Assembly (NCBI GenBank): GCA_017473015.1
Contig: JAFUNP010000036.1
Span: forward strand, 1 to 42,271
Length of the DNA stretch: 42,271 nt
Direction: 5' to 3'
DNA from: Oscillospiraceae bacterium
Lineage (GTDB): Bacteria; Bacillota; Clostridia; Oscillospirales; Ruminococcaceae
Position 1 is the first letter of the stretch, and each line of letters opens with the position of its first letter. Below, piece by piece: positions 7,532 through 14,917 of this stretch. The notes under the pieces are model-generated. The model saw nothing but the letters and a program-made list of their open reading frames with translations, had not been told where the DNA came from and searched no databases. Made by a program: the position numbers and the translations under genes.

Positions 7532-8656
7532 ATGATATTAATTGACGATTACAAGAAAATTTTAAACGATACAAAACCACAGATTGAAGAACTGGAAAAA
7601 AGTACAGGCTATGAAATGCTGGCAGGTCAGATTGAAGAACTGGAAATGCACACACAGCAGCCTGATTTCTGGAATGACCAGGAACGCTCCACAAAAATCT
7701 TTGCACAGCTGAAGGTGCTGAAAGATAAAAAAGGCGGTGTGGACGATATAAGAAATACACACTCTGACCTGGAAACAATGATTGAACTGTATGTAGAGCT
7801 GGAAGATGAAGAAATGGAAGAAGAAATTGTGGCAACAGCCGCAGCTCTCCAGGACAAAATCGAACAGTTGCGTCTGACCACACTGCTGACAGGTGAATAC
7901 GATGCCAACAATGCCATCATCACTCTTCATGCAGGTGCCGGCGGTACTGAAAGCCAGGACTGGTGCGAAATGCTGTACAGAATGTACACACGCTACTGCA
8001 CAAAAATGGGCTGGAAAACACAGACTATCGATTATCAGGAAGGCGATGAAGCAGGTATCAAATCTGTTTCATTCTCCATCGAAGGCAACAATGCCTACGG
8101 TTTCCTTAAATCAGAGAACGGCGTGCACCGTCTGGTAAGAATTTCACCATTCGACTCCTCTGGCCGCAGACATACATCCTTCTCTTCCTGCGAAGTTATG
8201 CCTGAAATTGAAAACGATACAGACATCGTTATTCGCGAGGAAGACATCAAAATGGACGTTTTCCGTTCCTCTGGTGCAGGTGGTCAGCATGTTAACAAAA
8301 CATCATCCGCTGTTCGTCTGACTCATATTCCTACAGGTATTGTTGTTGCCTGTCAGAATGAAAGAAGCCAGTTCCAGAACAAGGATATGTGTATGAAGAT
8401 GCTGAAAGCAAAACTGGCGCAGATTAAGGAAAGAGAACATCTGGACAAAATTGAAGATATCAAAGGCGTACAGAAAGAAATCGCCTGGGGCAGCCAGATA
8501 CGCAGTTATGTATTTATGCCGTACACACTGGTAAAAGACCACCGCACAGGTCATGAAGACGGTCGTGTGGATATGGTTATGGACGGTGCTATCCAGGGCT
8601 TCCTGAATGCATATCTTTCCGCCGCCAGCAAAGGCGAACTGGAAACAAACCGGTAA
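7532..8656 (+). CDS. prfB: Peptide chain release factor 2
   Basis: The 374-residue product ends translation at UGA and UAA. It has the coiled N-terminal domain, the SPF stop-codon reading motif (RISPFDSSGRR) and the catalytic GGQ in SSGAGGQHVNKT. The frame is open from the first ATG through the region where most prfB genes need a +1 shift at a UGA (around codon 25, here LEKSTGYEML). No CTTTGAC slippery site is present, so this gene lacks the self-regulating frameshift. It is preceded by its own promoter and followed by a strong terminator. Confidence 0.97.
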   Translation: MILIDDYKKILNDTKPQIEELEKSTGYEMLAGQIEELEMHTQQPDFWNDQERSTKIFAQLKVLKDKKGGVDDIRNTHSDLETMIELYVELEDEEMEEEIVATAAALQDKIEQLRLTTLLTGEYDANNAIITLHAGAGGTESQDWCEMLYRMYTRYCTKMGWKTQTIDYQEGDEAGIKSVSFSIEGNNAYGFLKSENGVHRLVRISPFDSSGRRHTSFSSCEVMPEIENDTDIVIREEDIKMDVFRSSGAGGQHVNKTSSAVRLTHIPTGIVVACQNERSQFQNKDMCMKMLKAKLAQIKEREHLDKIEDIKGVQKEIAWGSQIRSYVFMPYTLVKDHRTGHEDGRVDMVMDGAIQGFLNAYLSAASKGELETNR

Positions 8657-8665
8657 TTATTGCAG

Positions 8666-8696
8666 AGACAGGGTGGACTCCCTGTCTTTTTGTTTT
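8666..8696 (+). terminator. Terminator of prfB
   Basis: 8-bp stem AGACAGGG/CCCTGTCT followed by TTTTTGTTTT. Confidence 0.9.
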
Positions 8697-8801
8697 AAAA
8701 GGCAGTTATCCGTGATAAAATCACTTTGAATTTTATTTATATATGGTAAAATATAATTAATAAAAAATACAATTCCATGAAAATTGAAAAGGAGATAAAC
8801 T

Positions 8802-9287
8802 ATGGAACTGGAAAAAGTATTGCTTTCACGCAAATCCTGCCGCGCTTACCAGGACAAAGCTGTAGAAGCTGAGAAACTGGAAAAGATTATCACATCTGCA
8901 TCACTGGCACCTCTGGGCCTGCCAAAAATGTGCACACCTATGCTGACACTGGTTACAGACAAAGCAATTCTGGCACAGCTGAATGGTATCTACGATGCAC
9001 CTGCTGTTATTATTGTTTCCTGCCCACCGTCACCTGCACCTGGTATTGGCGACCAGAACGCTGCCTGTGTAGTGGAAATGATGTCACTTATGGCCACTGA
9101 CCTGGGCTTGGGCAACATCTATCTGTACGGTGTAACGGTAGGTCTGCAGAAAGACACAGAACTGAAAGCAAAACTGGGCATCCCTGAAAACTTCACTCCT
9201 CTTGCAGCTCTCGCTGTGGGTTACGGTGTGGAAGATGTGGCAGTATGCAAAGAGTTTGCACCTAAACTTGAAATCACAAGATTTTAA
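8802..9287 (+). CDS. Nitroreductase family flavoprotein
   Basis: The 161-residue protein starts with the FMN-binding SRKSCRAYQDKAV motif of nitroreductases (usual form SRRSxRxF). The late GLGNIYLYGV and ALAVGYGVE segments match the C-terminal FMN/dimer region. Such proteins use FMN and NAD(P)H to reduce nitro- or quinone-like compounds. It is shorter than typical 170-200-residue members. Start supported by AAGGAG before the ATG. It is a single-gene unit; the physiological substrate is unknown. Confidence 0.88.
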   Translation: MELEKVLLSRKSCRAYQDKAVEAEKLEKIITSASLAPLGLPKMCTPMLTLVTDKAILAQLNGIYDAPAVIIVSCPPSPAPGIGDQNAACVVEMMSLMATDLGLGNIYLYGVTVGLQKDTELKAKLGIPENFTPLAALAVGYGVEDVAVCKEFAPKLEITRF

Positions 9288-9298
9288 TGCTTAATCGC

Positions 9299-9325
9299 AA
9301 AAAGGCGGCCTGTGCCGTCTTTTTT
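9299..9325 (+). terminator. Terminator of the nitroreductase gene
   Basis: GGCGGC/GCCGTC stem with one G-T pair, flanked by A5 and T6. Confidence 0.88.
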
Positions 9326-9379
9326 GTTGCCATAAAAAGTATATTGTGGTAATATATTATCTGTAAATTAAATATGTTT

Positions 9380-9505
9380 TCACAGGGTGATTTATCATTT
9401 TCTTGCTATCAGCTTGAATACAGGGGAAGTGCGGTGAGAATCCGTCGCAACAGCCATTATCGTATATGCCCTCCGAGGTACAAAGTCGGAATGCCTGTAC
9501 TGTGA
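9380..9505 (+). promoter_or_regulatory. Cobalamin riboswitch
   Basis: The conserved core GGGGAAGTGCGGTGAGAATC (from 9423) continues with CCGTCGCAACAGCC. A B12-box-like AAGTCGGAATGCCTGTAC follows at 9483-9500. The ends pair as P1 (TCACAG 9380-9385 with CTGTGA 9500-9505), and TACAGG (9419-9424) pairs with CCTGTA (9494-9499). This is the cobalamin riboswitch layout. It sits before a lipoprotein gene, with an intrinsic terminator between them, so ligand should switch transcription off. Confidence 0.88.
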
Positions 9506-9554
9506 TTTACTTACAGCCTTGGGCAGGGAAGGTGCGTTTACTGTGGGATTTATG

Positions 9555-9592
9555 CGTCTTTTTGCCTGTGGCAGAAAGGCGTGTTTATTTTG
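9555..9592 (+). terminator. Riboswitch expression-platform terminator
   Basis: A 12-bp stem with three G-T wobbles (CGTCTTTTTGCC/GGCAGAAAGGCG), loop TGT, then TGTTTATTTT. It lies between the cobalamin aptamer and the lipoprotein start. Confidence 0.8.
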
Positions 9593-9620
9593 CGGAAATT
9601 TTTTAAAACAGAGGTAAAAA

Positions 9621-10100
9621 ATGAAAAACACAATGAAAAAACTTTTCCCTGTTCTGCTCTCAATGGTTATGGTACTGTCTCTGGTGGCTTGTTCAGATGA
9701 CACATCATCACAGCAGGACGCACAGCAGAATTCCCGGACAACTCAGACTGTAGAAACAGGCTTGTGGGCAGCTGCAATCTACACAGAAGACACAGAAGTA
9801 GGTGAAGGCGAAAACATAGTGGCCGTTACAGTATCAGCAGAAGAAAAATCCATCGTTATCACACTGAAAACTGATGAAGAAAACTTTGGTCAGGCACTGC
9901 GCAAAAGCGGCTTTGTGGAAGGCAGTGAAAGCGATTACGGCCTGTATATCAGCCACGTAAATGGTATAAAGGCTATTTATGAAGAAGACAATGCCTACTG
10001 GGCATTCCTTGACGGCGAAGGCAACTATATGTCTTACGGCGTTGACGAAGCTGAACTGACAGGCAATGATGCATATCAGCTGGTTTATACTCCGGCTTAA
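9621..10100 (+). CDS. DUF4430 (transcobalamin C-terminal-like) lipoprotein
   Basis: The 159-residue protein has a lipoprotein signal (LSLVAC, Cys at about 24) and a Ser/Gln-rich linker. A single DUF4430-like domain follows, with YGLYISHVNGIKA and AYWAFLDGEGNYMSYGVDEA, the pattern shared with the C-terminal domain of intrinsic factor and transcobalamin. It should be anchored outside the cell membrane. Because it is the only gene after the cobalamin riboswitch, I infer that it captures cobalamin or a corrinoid for an unlinked importer. Start by ATG after GAGGT. It is single-domain, and no transport gene is adjacent. Confidence 0.82.
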   Translation: MKNTMKKLFPVLLSMVMVLSLVACSDDTSSQQDAQQNSRTTQTVETGLWAAAIYTEDTEVGEGENIVAVTVSAEEKSIVITLKTDEENFGQALRKSGFVEGSESDYGLYISHVNGIKAIYEEDNAYWAFLDGEGNYMSYGVDEAELTGNDAYQLVYTPA

Positions 10101-10180
10101 ATGATTAGGCATATGAACTCCCATGTCAGGGGAGTCATTCCTGCAAATAATATACATTGAATAAAAATCCCCAAAAACAG

Positions 10181-10204
10181 AAGGCACCCGCCAGGGTGCC
10201 TTTT
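10181..10204. terminator. Bidirectional terminator between convergent genes
   Basis: 9-bp stem AAGGCACCC/GGGTGCCTT with TTTTG on the plus strand and CTGTTTTTG on the minus strand. It serves the lipoprotein gene and the convergent Cys-rich gene. Confidence 0.85.
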
Positions 10205-10205
10205 G

Positions 10206-10442
10206 TTATTCTGTCAGATATTTCATTATCAGGTCATAGTTTTCCCGTTTGTGGGGAAAGGTGCAGCCGGAACAGTCTTTGATTTTTCTGCCGTTTATCT
10301 CCAGATACTGTGGTGTGCCCGGACAGACTTCCTTTGCATACAGCGGACAGTAGCAGAACAGACAGTTCAGCGGCCGGTCTGTGTTGTGACAGGGGTAATA
10401 TTCACACTCCTTGTTTTCAAAAAACTTGAAACTGTTTTTCAT
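10206..10442 (-). CDS. Cys-rich small domain protein (PF04071-like)
   Basis: The 78-residue protein has eight Cys in a fixed order: CEYYPCH, CLFCYCPLY, CPG, CSGC, ending in FPHKRENYDLIMKYL. This matches the small zinc/metal-binding 'cysteine-rich small domain' family. It starts one base after the stop codon of the tRNA-deacylase-like gene (TAA-T-ATG), so the two are translationally coupled. Function is unknown. A zinc structural role or iron-sulfur binding is possible. Confidence 0.75.
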   Translation of the reverse strand: MKNSFKFFENKECEYYPCHNTDRPLNCLFCYCPLYAKEVCPGTPQYLEINGRKIKDCSGCTFPHKRENYDLIMKYLTE

Positions 10443-10443
10443 A

Positions 10444-11379
10444 TTACCACTCCAGTTCAGCAGGTGTGCGCAGCTTCTGGTGCTTGTAGATAGGAATGTT
10501 GTAATGCCGTCCCAGTTTTCTTACCAGGTCTTTGTAACAGCCCTTCATCTTGTCATGGAAGAAGATGGCTTCTACACCGCCTTCAATATTGTCGATACAC
10601 CGGCAGGCGCGTTCAAAGCCTGTTTTATCTTCATATTTACCGCTTACCAGCCACTGGTTAGCGATAATGTGCGTCACGCCAAAGGTTTCATTGTCACCCC
10701 ACTGTGTGAAAACAGCCTGAGCGAAATTGGGTTCAAAATGCACGCCGCCCACACATAGAATATTGTGTACTTTCATACCGTCGTCGTTGAACACATGCAT
10801 CAGTGTGCGTGCCAGTGCGCGACAGGCGGTGTCATCGTCCCAGCATTCCGGGCTGCTGCCCACTTCAATATCCACCATGGCTACAGGATATTTTACCAGC
10901 AGTGAAGGGTCACCTTCACCTGAATGCACACCTGACCAGTGGGTTGCCTCTGTTACAACACTGTAGTTTTCCAGTCCCAGTGCCACACGGTTTCTCTCAA
11001 ATGCCATCATCAGATTTCTCATAAATCTTGGTCTGGCTTTGCCGTAAATACCGCTGTCCACATCACCCAGAGAATGTACTGTCAGTACATTGTCCGGTGC
11101 ATGGGTGCCTTCGTGCCAGGTAACCATGGCAGACATATCAAAATCTGCAAAATATTCGTTCATTTCAGGCAGAAATCTTTCGTAATCACGGCAGATTGCT
11201 TTGTCAGTAGGTACAAAATAATACTCGTGGCTGCCGTCGGTGTATTTCATTACTTCCTGACCCTGAAACAGAATATCGGTCTTTTCTGCCAGGTAGCCTT
11301 CTTCCTCCAGTATGTCCCACACCTTTGCAGACACATGGCCCCAATTGTTTTTGGCGTTTATAAAGTAAACAGCTTTCAT
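10444..11379 (-). CDS. Archaeal-type D-aminoacyl-tRNA deacylase homologue (DTD2/GEK1-like)
   Basis: The 311-residue protein carries the landmarks I associate with the DTD2 family (PF04414). These are an N-terminal MKAVYFINAKNNWGHVSA strand-loop, WHEGTHAPDNVLTVHSLGD, VTEATHWSGVH, the VDIEVGSSPECWDDDTA block (archaeal form VEIGSTEEEW.D), and GGVHFEPNFAQAVF followed by THIIANQWL. DTD2 removes D-amino acids from tRNA and is known mainly from Archaea and plants. Bacteria normally use the unrelated DTD1. It has its own promoter and is coupled to the Cys-rich gene. Family call from recalled motifs; catalysis not shown. Confidence 0.7.
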   Translation of the reverse strand: MKAVYFINAKNNWGHVSAKVWDILEEEGYLAEKTDILFQGQEVMKYTDGSHEYYFVPTDKAICRDYERFLPEMNEYFADFDMSAMVTWHEGTHAPDNVLTVHSLGDVDSGIYGKARPRFMRNLMMAFERNRVALGLENYSVVTEATHWSGVHSGEGDPSLLVKYPVAMVDIEVGSSPECWDDDTACRALARTLMHVFNDDGMKVHNILCVGGVHFEPNFAQAVFTQWGDNETFGVTHIIANQWLVSGKYEDKTGFERACRCIDNIEGGVEAIFFHDKMKGCYKDLVRKLGRHYNIPIYKHQKLRTPAELEW

Positions 11380-11409
11380 AATAATTTCCTCTCAATATAT
11401 ATTAATCTA

Positions 11410-11438
11410 ATTATATTACCATCGGTGTTTTTATGCAA
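11410..11438 (-). promoter_or_regulatory. Promoter of the deacylase-like operon
   Basis: Perfect TATAAT (11410-11415) with a weak TTGCAT -35 at 17 bases. Confidence 0.45.
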
Positions 11439-11439
11439 T

Positions 11440-11466
11440 AAAAAAACTGCGGCGTTGGCCGCAGTT
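11440..11466 (-). terminator. Terminator of the DnaD-helicase loader operon
   Basis: 9-bp stem AACTGCGGC/GCCGCAGTT followed by T7 on the minus strand, six bases after the stop codon. Confidence 0.9.
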
Positions 11467-11471
11467 ATATT

Positions 11472-12443
11472 TTATCTGTTTTTTAATATTCGTATATCTT
11501 CTCCAACAAAGAAAAGTCTTTCACAGCTGCCCAGCAGTCGTGAAGATATTTTTTCGCCGTATCGTTTCTGCAGCGCGCTCTGTGACACCAGGTTTGTGGT
11601 GTAAATACAAGGTCTGTCGCTTATCATACGGGTGTTCACTATGTTGTACAGTACACCCAGAGAATAGTTTGTCAGGCTTTCCGCCCCCAGGTCATCCAGT
11701 ATAAACAGGTCACACTCCAGAATATCACTGATTACATCTTCGTCGGTGTATCTGGCCTGTTCTATCTTGTTGAAAAGGCTCTGTGCTGATGCATACATTA
11801 CCACAAATCCCTTTTCAATGCACACTTTTGCTATAGAGCATGCCAGGTGAGTTTTACCCAGTCCGGCGTTGCCCAGCATCAGCAGGCTTTTGTTGTGCAG
11901 TGAAAAATTGGACGCATATGCCTTGCAGTAATCAAATATCTGCTTCATCTGATTGTATGGCACCACCATTGCACCACTGGCAGTTTCAACAGCTTTTTTT
12001 GAGTAAAAGTCCATACGGAACTGTTCAAAGCTGTTTTCCGGGGCGGGGGACAGCCGTGTCAGCAGGTGCTGACGCTGTCTGGTGATTTCATCTTTCATGC
12101 AGCGGCAGGTTTTACCCTTTACCACGCCTGTATCCTTACAAACAGGGCAATAATACTGCATTTCCAGGTCTTTTTCGCTGTAGCCGGCCTCTTCCAGCAT
12201 GTTGGCGCGCAGAGCAACCAACCGGTCCATCCTCCGGCGCAGTGCTGTGGCTTCCCGTGTGTTTTTGCCCAGTACGGCCAGTGTATAACCGGCGCCGGTT
12301 TCGGTGATTTCATCGTTTATCCGGTTTATCTGTGGTATCTTTTTTAATATTTCGTCCTGTTTTGCCAGAAATCTTGCCCTTGCGGCCAGCCTTCTGTTTT
12401 CCAGCACGGAAAAAGCGCTGTTGTAGCTTTCGCCTTTGGCCAT
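11472..12443 (-). CDS. DnaC/DnaI-like helicase loader ATPase
   Basis: The 323-residue protein has a helical N-terminal part and a four-Cys zinc module (CPVCKDTG..CRCM, about 98-115). An AAA+ domain follows with Walker A GNAGLGKTH (about 192) and Walker B LFILDDLGAE (about 250). The end is SSRLLGSCERLFFVG..IR. This is the DnaI layout: an N-terminal zinc domain that contacts the replicative helicase and an ATPase that loads it onto DNA. It starts three bases after the DnaD gene, whose last codons hold its AAAGGAG ribosome site. The zinc module and partner gene favour a replication loader over an IstB-type transposon protein. Confidence 0.9.
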   Translation of the reverse strand: MAKGESYNSAFSVLENRRLAARARFLAKQDEILKKIPQINRINDEITETGAGYTLAVLGKNTREATALRRRMDRLVALRANMLEEAGYSEKDLEMQYYCPVCKDTGVVKGKTCRCMKDEITRQRQHLLTRLSPAPENSFEQFRMDFYSKKAVETASGAMVVPYNQMKQIFDYCKAYASNFSLHNKSLLMLGNAGLGKTHLACSIAKVCIEKGFVVMYASAQSLFNKIEQARYTDEDVISDILECDLFILDDLGAESLTNYSLGVLYNIVNTRMISDRPCIYTTNLVSQSALQKRYGEKISSRLLGSCERLFFVGEDIRILKNR

Positions 12444-12446
12444 CGT

Positions 12447-13334
12447 TTATTCTCCTTTGTAGAATACCGGTACTATAGTCATACCTTTAAGAATCAGGTC
12501 ATCATCCCGGTCAATATTTCTGCCGGTTGTGGTTACCTGTGCGAATTCTTCCTGTATATCGGCAGGTGTTCTGTATTTTTTCTGTGCCCATGATTTCAGG
12601 ATGCCGTTGCAGTATCTGATGGAAGCGTTGACTCCGGCAGTGGTAAAGGCTGCCTGTATCATTTCCGCAGACATACCCAGTCTTTCGTCCCAAGCGCTTA
12701 TCATAGTTTTTTCGCTGTTTGTCAGTTTGGCTGTATCCAAAGTAAATATTTCGCATACCTTCTGATACAGCTTTTCTCTTTTTTCCAGTGTCCGTATATA
12801 TTCTTCCGCTTTGTCAGCTGTGGTTATACCGTCTTTTTCGTACAGATTCTGTATCACTCTGGCGGTGTAGGCCGGGCCTTTCTGAATCGGTGCCAGATGC
12901 ATAGCCAGTACAAGAATAACCTCCATAGGTATATTGTCCTGCAGCAGAAGGTTGAGATATTTGTTTGTGCCTGTTTCGTTTATTGCATGGCCGTATATCT
13001 GCTGCAGTTGGTTTACCAATATCTCTACTTCCGGGTTTGTCCGGGCGATATTCAGAATTTCCCGGCTGGACAGCAGCTTTTTCTTTTTAGGTTTTTCAGA
13101 AAAATCTTCCTCACACAAAATCAAGCCTTTGTCTGTCCAGAACAAAAGGCTTGAGTTGATAGCTGTCTTACTTATCTGCAGTTTATCTGAAATATCCTTG
13201 ACATCTACTTCGCCTTTCTGCAGAACATAAAGTATAACCTTCAGGTCGTTTTCACGGGCACTGTACAAATTTTCAAAAACAACTGCAGGGACCGCCGGTC
13301 CTATTACAGCCTGTTTCATCAACTGAAATTTCAT
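12447..13334 (-). CDS. DnaD-domain replication initiation protein
   Basis: The 295-residue protein has an N-terminal winged-helix-like part (DVKDISDKLQISKTAINSSLLFW, about 40-75). Helical DnaD/DnaB C-terminal-type segments follow (IYEKVCEIF..-like region and SIRYCNGILKSWAQKKYRTPADI near residue 250). DnaD/DnaB proteins remodel origin DNA and pass the helicase and loader to it. Directly upstream of the DnaI-like gene, as in other Clostridia. Confidence 0.88.
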   Translation of the reverse strand: MKFQLMKQAVIGPAVPAVVFENLYSARENDLKVILYVLQKGEVDVKDISDKLQISKTAINSSLLFWTDKGLILCEEDFSEKPKKKKLLSSREILNIARTNPEVEILVNQLQQIYGHAINETGTNKYLNLLLQDNIPMEVILVLAMHLAPIQKGPAYTARVIQNLYEKDGITTADKAEEYIRTLEKREKLYQKVCEIFTLDTAKLTNSEKTMISAWDERLGMSAEMIQAAFTTAGVNASIRYCNGILKSWAQKKYRTPADIQEEFAQVTTTGRNIDRDDDLILKGMTIVPVFYKGE

Positions 13335-13368
13335 ACTGTCATTCCCTTTTCTTTACATCGCCGTCAGA

Positions 13369-13695
13369 TTATTTTGCTTTTTTTGCATTTCTTCTGTCTT
13401 CCAGCTTCTGACCGATATTGCCGCGTTCATAGAACAGGTACAGACCCAGGCAAACACACAGGCCGGCGACAGCATACATCATAAATTGTGCAGAATTGAA
13501 TACAGACATATCGATGTTCAGCAGGCCGTTGCCGCCTGAGGACATAGCAAAAGCAATCATCAGATAAATTACATATGTCACTATAACCCTGATGTGTGAT
13601 TTAAGATGAAAGTTTTTCAGGAAAAATGTGATAATCGCACACCATATAAATGCACTGATTGGTGCTGCGATAGCATATACCTGGAACATTGTCAT
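13369..13695 (-). CDS. Small integral membrane protein, unknown function
   Basis: The 108-residue protein has three predicted membrane segments (about 7-26, 37-53, 70-90) and ends in a basic tail, EDRRNAKKAK. GGAGG lies ten bases before the first ATG. It starts the unit that continues into the DnaD gene 35 bases downstream. No family recognised. Confidence 0.65.
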   Translation of the reverse strand: MTMFQVYAIAAPISAFIWCAIITFFLKNFHLKSHIRVIVTYVIYLMIAFAMSSGGNGLLNIDMSVFNSAQFMMYAVAGLCVCLGLYLFYERGNIGQKLEDRRNAKKAK

Positions 13696-13756
13696 AATTG
13701 AGATTCCTCCGAATATATAATTATAATAGTATATTAAAAATAAACTTATAAATTAT

Positions 13757-13785
13757 ATTGTATATTTTTTTTGTCCTTATGTCAA
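13757..13785 (-). promoter_or_regulatory. Promoter of the membrane protein-DnaD-DnaI unit
   Basis: Perfect TTGACA (13780-13785), 17 bases, TACAAT (13757-13762). Confidence 0.8.
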
Positions 13786-13859
13786 TTAAAAGAATAGCTT
13801 CAATTGTGAATATTTTATGTGAACAAAATTGCCGCCATAGTGATTAAATCACAGAAATA

Positions 13860-13888
13860 TTGTACTTTTCCACAGGTTTTGATATTAT
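13860..13888 (+). promoter_or_regulatory. Possible promoter of the TSCPD gene
   Basis: TTGTAC, 17 bases, TATTAT; the gene starts about 40 bases later. Confidence 0.5.
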
Positions 13889-13927
13889 TTAACATGGAAG
13901 TTTATTTTTATAAGGAGTAGTTATATT

Positions 13928-14206
13928 ATGGAATATACAAGAAGACACAGAGGAGTATGCTCCAGAGCATCTTATGTGGAACTGGATGATAACGGCGTTA
14001 TTCTGAATGCCAAAATCATCGGTGGCTGTGATGGCAACACAAGAGGCCTGGCACAGATTGTTACAGGTCTGCCGGCTACTTTTGTTATTGAAAAGTGGAA
14101 AGGTACCCCATGTATGTTTAAGCCTACATCATGCCCTGACCAGTTTGCCATCACTATTGAAGAAGCACTGAAACAGCTGGAAGCAGAAAAAGCTGCAAAA
14201 GCTTGA
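13928..14206 (+). CDS. TSCPD-domain protein (TIGR03905-like)
   Basis: The 92-residue protein holds the signature motif TSCPDQFA at about 66-73, with upstream Cys residues (VCSRASY, GGCDGNT, PCMFKP). The TSCPD domain is also found at the C-terminus of some vitamin B12-dependent ribonucleotide reductases; the stand-alone form is of unknown function, probably metal binding. Start supported by AAGGAG. Single gene with its own terminator. Confidence 0.88.
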   Translation: MEYTRRHRGVCSRASYVELDDNGVILNAKIIGGCDGNTRGLAQIVTGLPATFVIEKWKGTPCMFKPTSCPDQFAITIEEALKQLEAEKAAKA

Positions 14207-14219
14207 TAACAGGTAAATG

Positions 14220-14249
14220 ACAGCCCTGCCAAGGGCTGTTTTTGTTTTA
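14220..14249 (+). terminator. Terminator of the TSCPD gene
   Basis: 8-bp stem ACAGCCCT/AGGGCTGT followed by TTTTTGTTTT. Confidence 0.9.
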
Positions 14250-14294
14250 TATATTATTATATATAGTAATAATATAGTAATTATAATATACATA

Positions 14295-14378
14295 GTACAG
14301 GTATGTGTTTTGCTGGTGGTCTTAACATCATATATTATGTATATAGGTTGATTGTCTTGTACAGGTGGCAAAACACAT
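14295..14378. repeat. 11-bp inverted repeat with embedded direct repeats
   Basis: ATGTGTTTTGC (14303-14313) is complementary to GCAAAACACAT (14368-14378) across 54 bases. GTACAGGT occurs directly before the left arm (14295-14302) and before the right arm (14359-14366). No terminator follows. Could be a structured RNA or a protein site; unassigned. Confidence 0.6.
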
Positions 14379-14593
14379 GTATGTAACAATATGTAATTAA
14401 TTTTTGTCAGGTATTATAAATATAATGCTTAATAAATAAAGGCTTACAACTTTCTGTGTTTGATAATAAATATACATTCCGCATACAAAAATGAATAAAA
14501 ATACACTTGAATGGATAAATGTTGTGTCCAAACAACGGTAAATGTTGCATAAAATGAGACAGAAATATAAAAATTCCGGAATTAGACATTTTT

Positions 14594-14759
14594 TTGACAA
14601 TCTGAATAAAAAAAAGAAAATAACCGTTTGTCTGTAAAAAAAATAAGATTTACTAAAAAGTGTACTCCGGTGAATTGCAATTGTGTTTCACCGGAGTATA
14701 AATTGATAACATTTTGTAACCTTTTATTGTGGAAAGTTACAAAGACAGGTTATTTTTTT
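14594..14759 (+). ncRNA. Candidate short terminated transcript or leader
   Basis: A perfect TTGACA (14594-14599) with only a poor -10 precedes a perfect 12-bp hairpin TACTCCGGTGAA/TTCACCGGAGTA (14663-14698). Next, TAACCT/AGGTTA plus T7 (14717-14759) can form a weak terminator. The same TAAC can instead pair locally as GTAAC/GTTAC (14716-14740). This alternative pairing is typical of attenuation. Not matched to a known RNA family. Confidence 0.35.
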
Positions 14760-14809
14760 AACAGTTTTTACATTATTTTCACAAAACTTTTTAAAATGTT
14801 TAAAATATG

Positions 14810-14839
14810 TTGACTTATGTTGTAAATATGCATTATAAT
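14810..14839 (+). promoter_or_regulatory. Promoter of the DUF3798 lipoprotein gene
   Basis: TTGACT, 18 bases, perfect TATAAT. Confidence 0.8.
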
Positions 14840-14917
14840 ATCACCCATAACAAACGACACTTAAAATTAATGTTTAAGAATTGTTTGAAAGTATATTTTA
14901 ATCAGGAGGAAACTCAT

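Larger units (their letters stand above)
14250..14809. other. AT-rich non-coding region of 560 bases with RNA-like structure
   Basis: No credible gene on either strand. It holds a long inverted repeat (14303-14378), a strong 12-bp hairpin (14663-14698) and a small terminator-like structure (14717-14759). The promoter of the lipoprotein gene follows at 14810. Confidence 0.7.

Noticed and set aside
14807-14917. Longer start of the DUF3798 lipoprotein
   Set aside because: The extension covers the promoter and ribosome site and would bury the lipoprotein signal.
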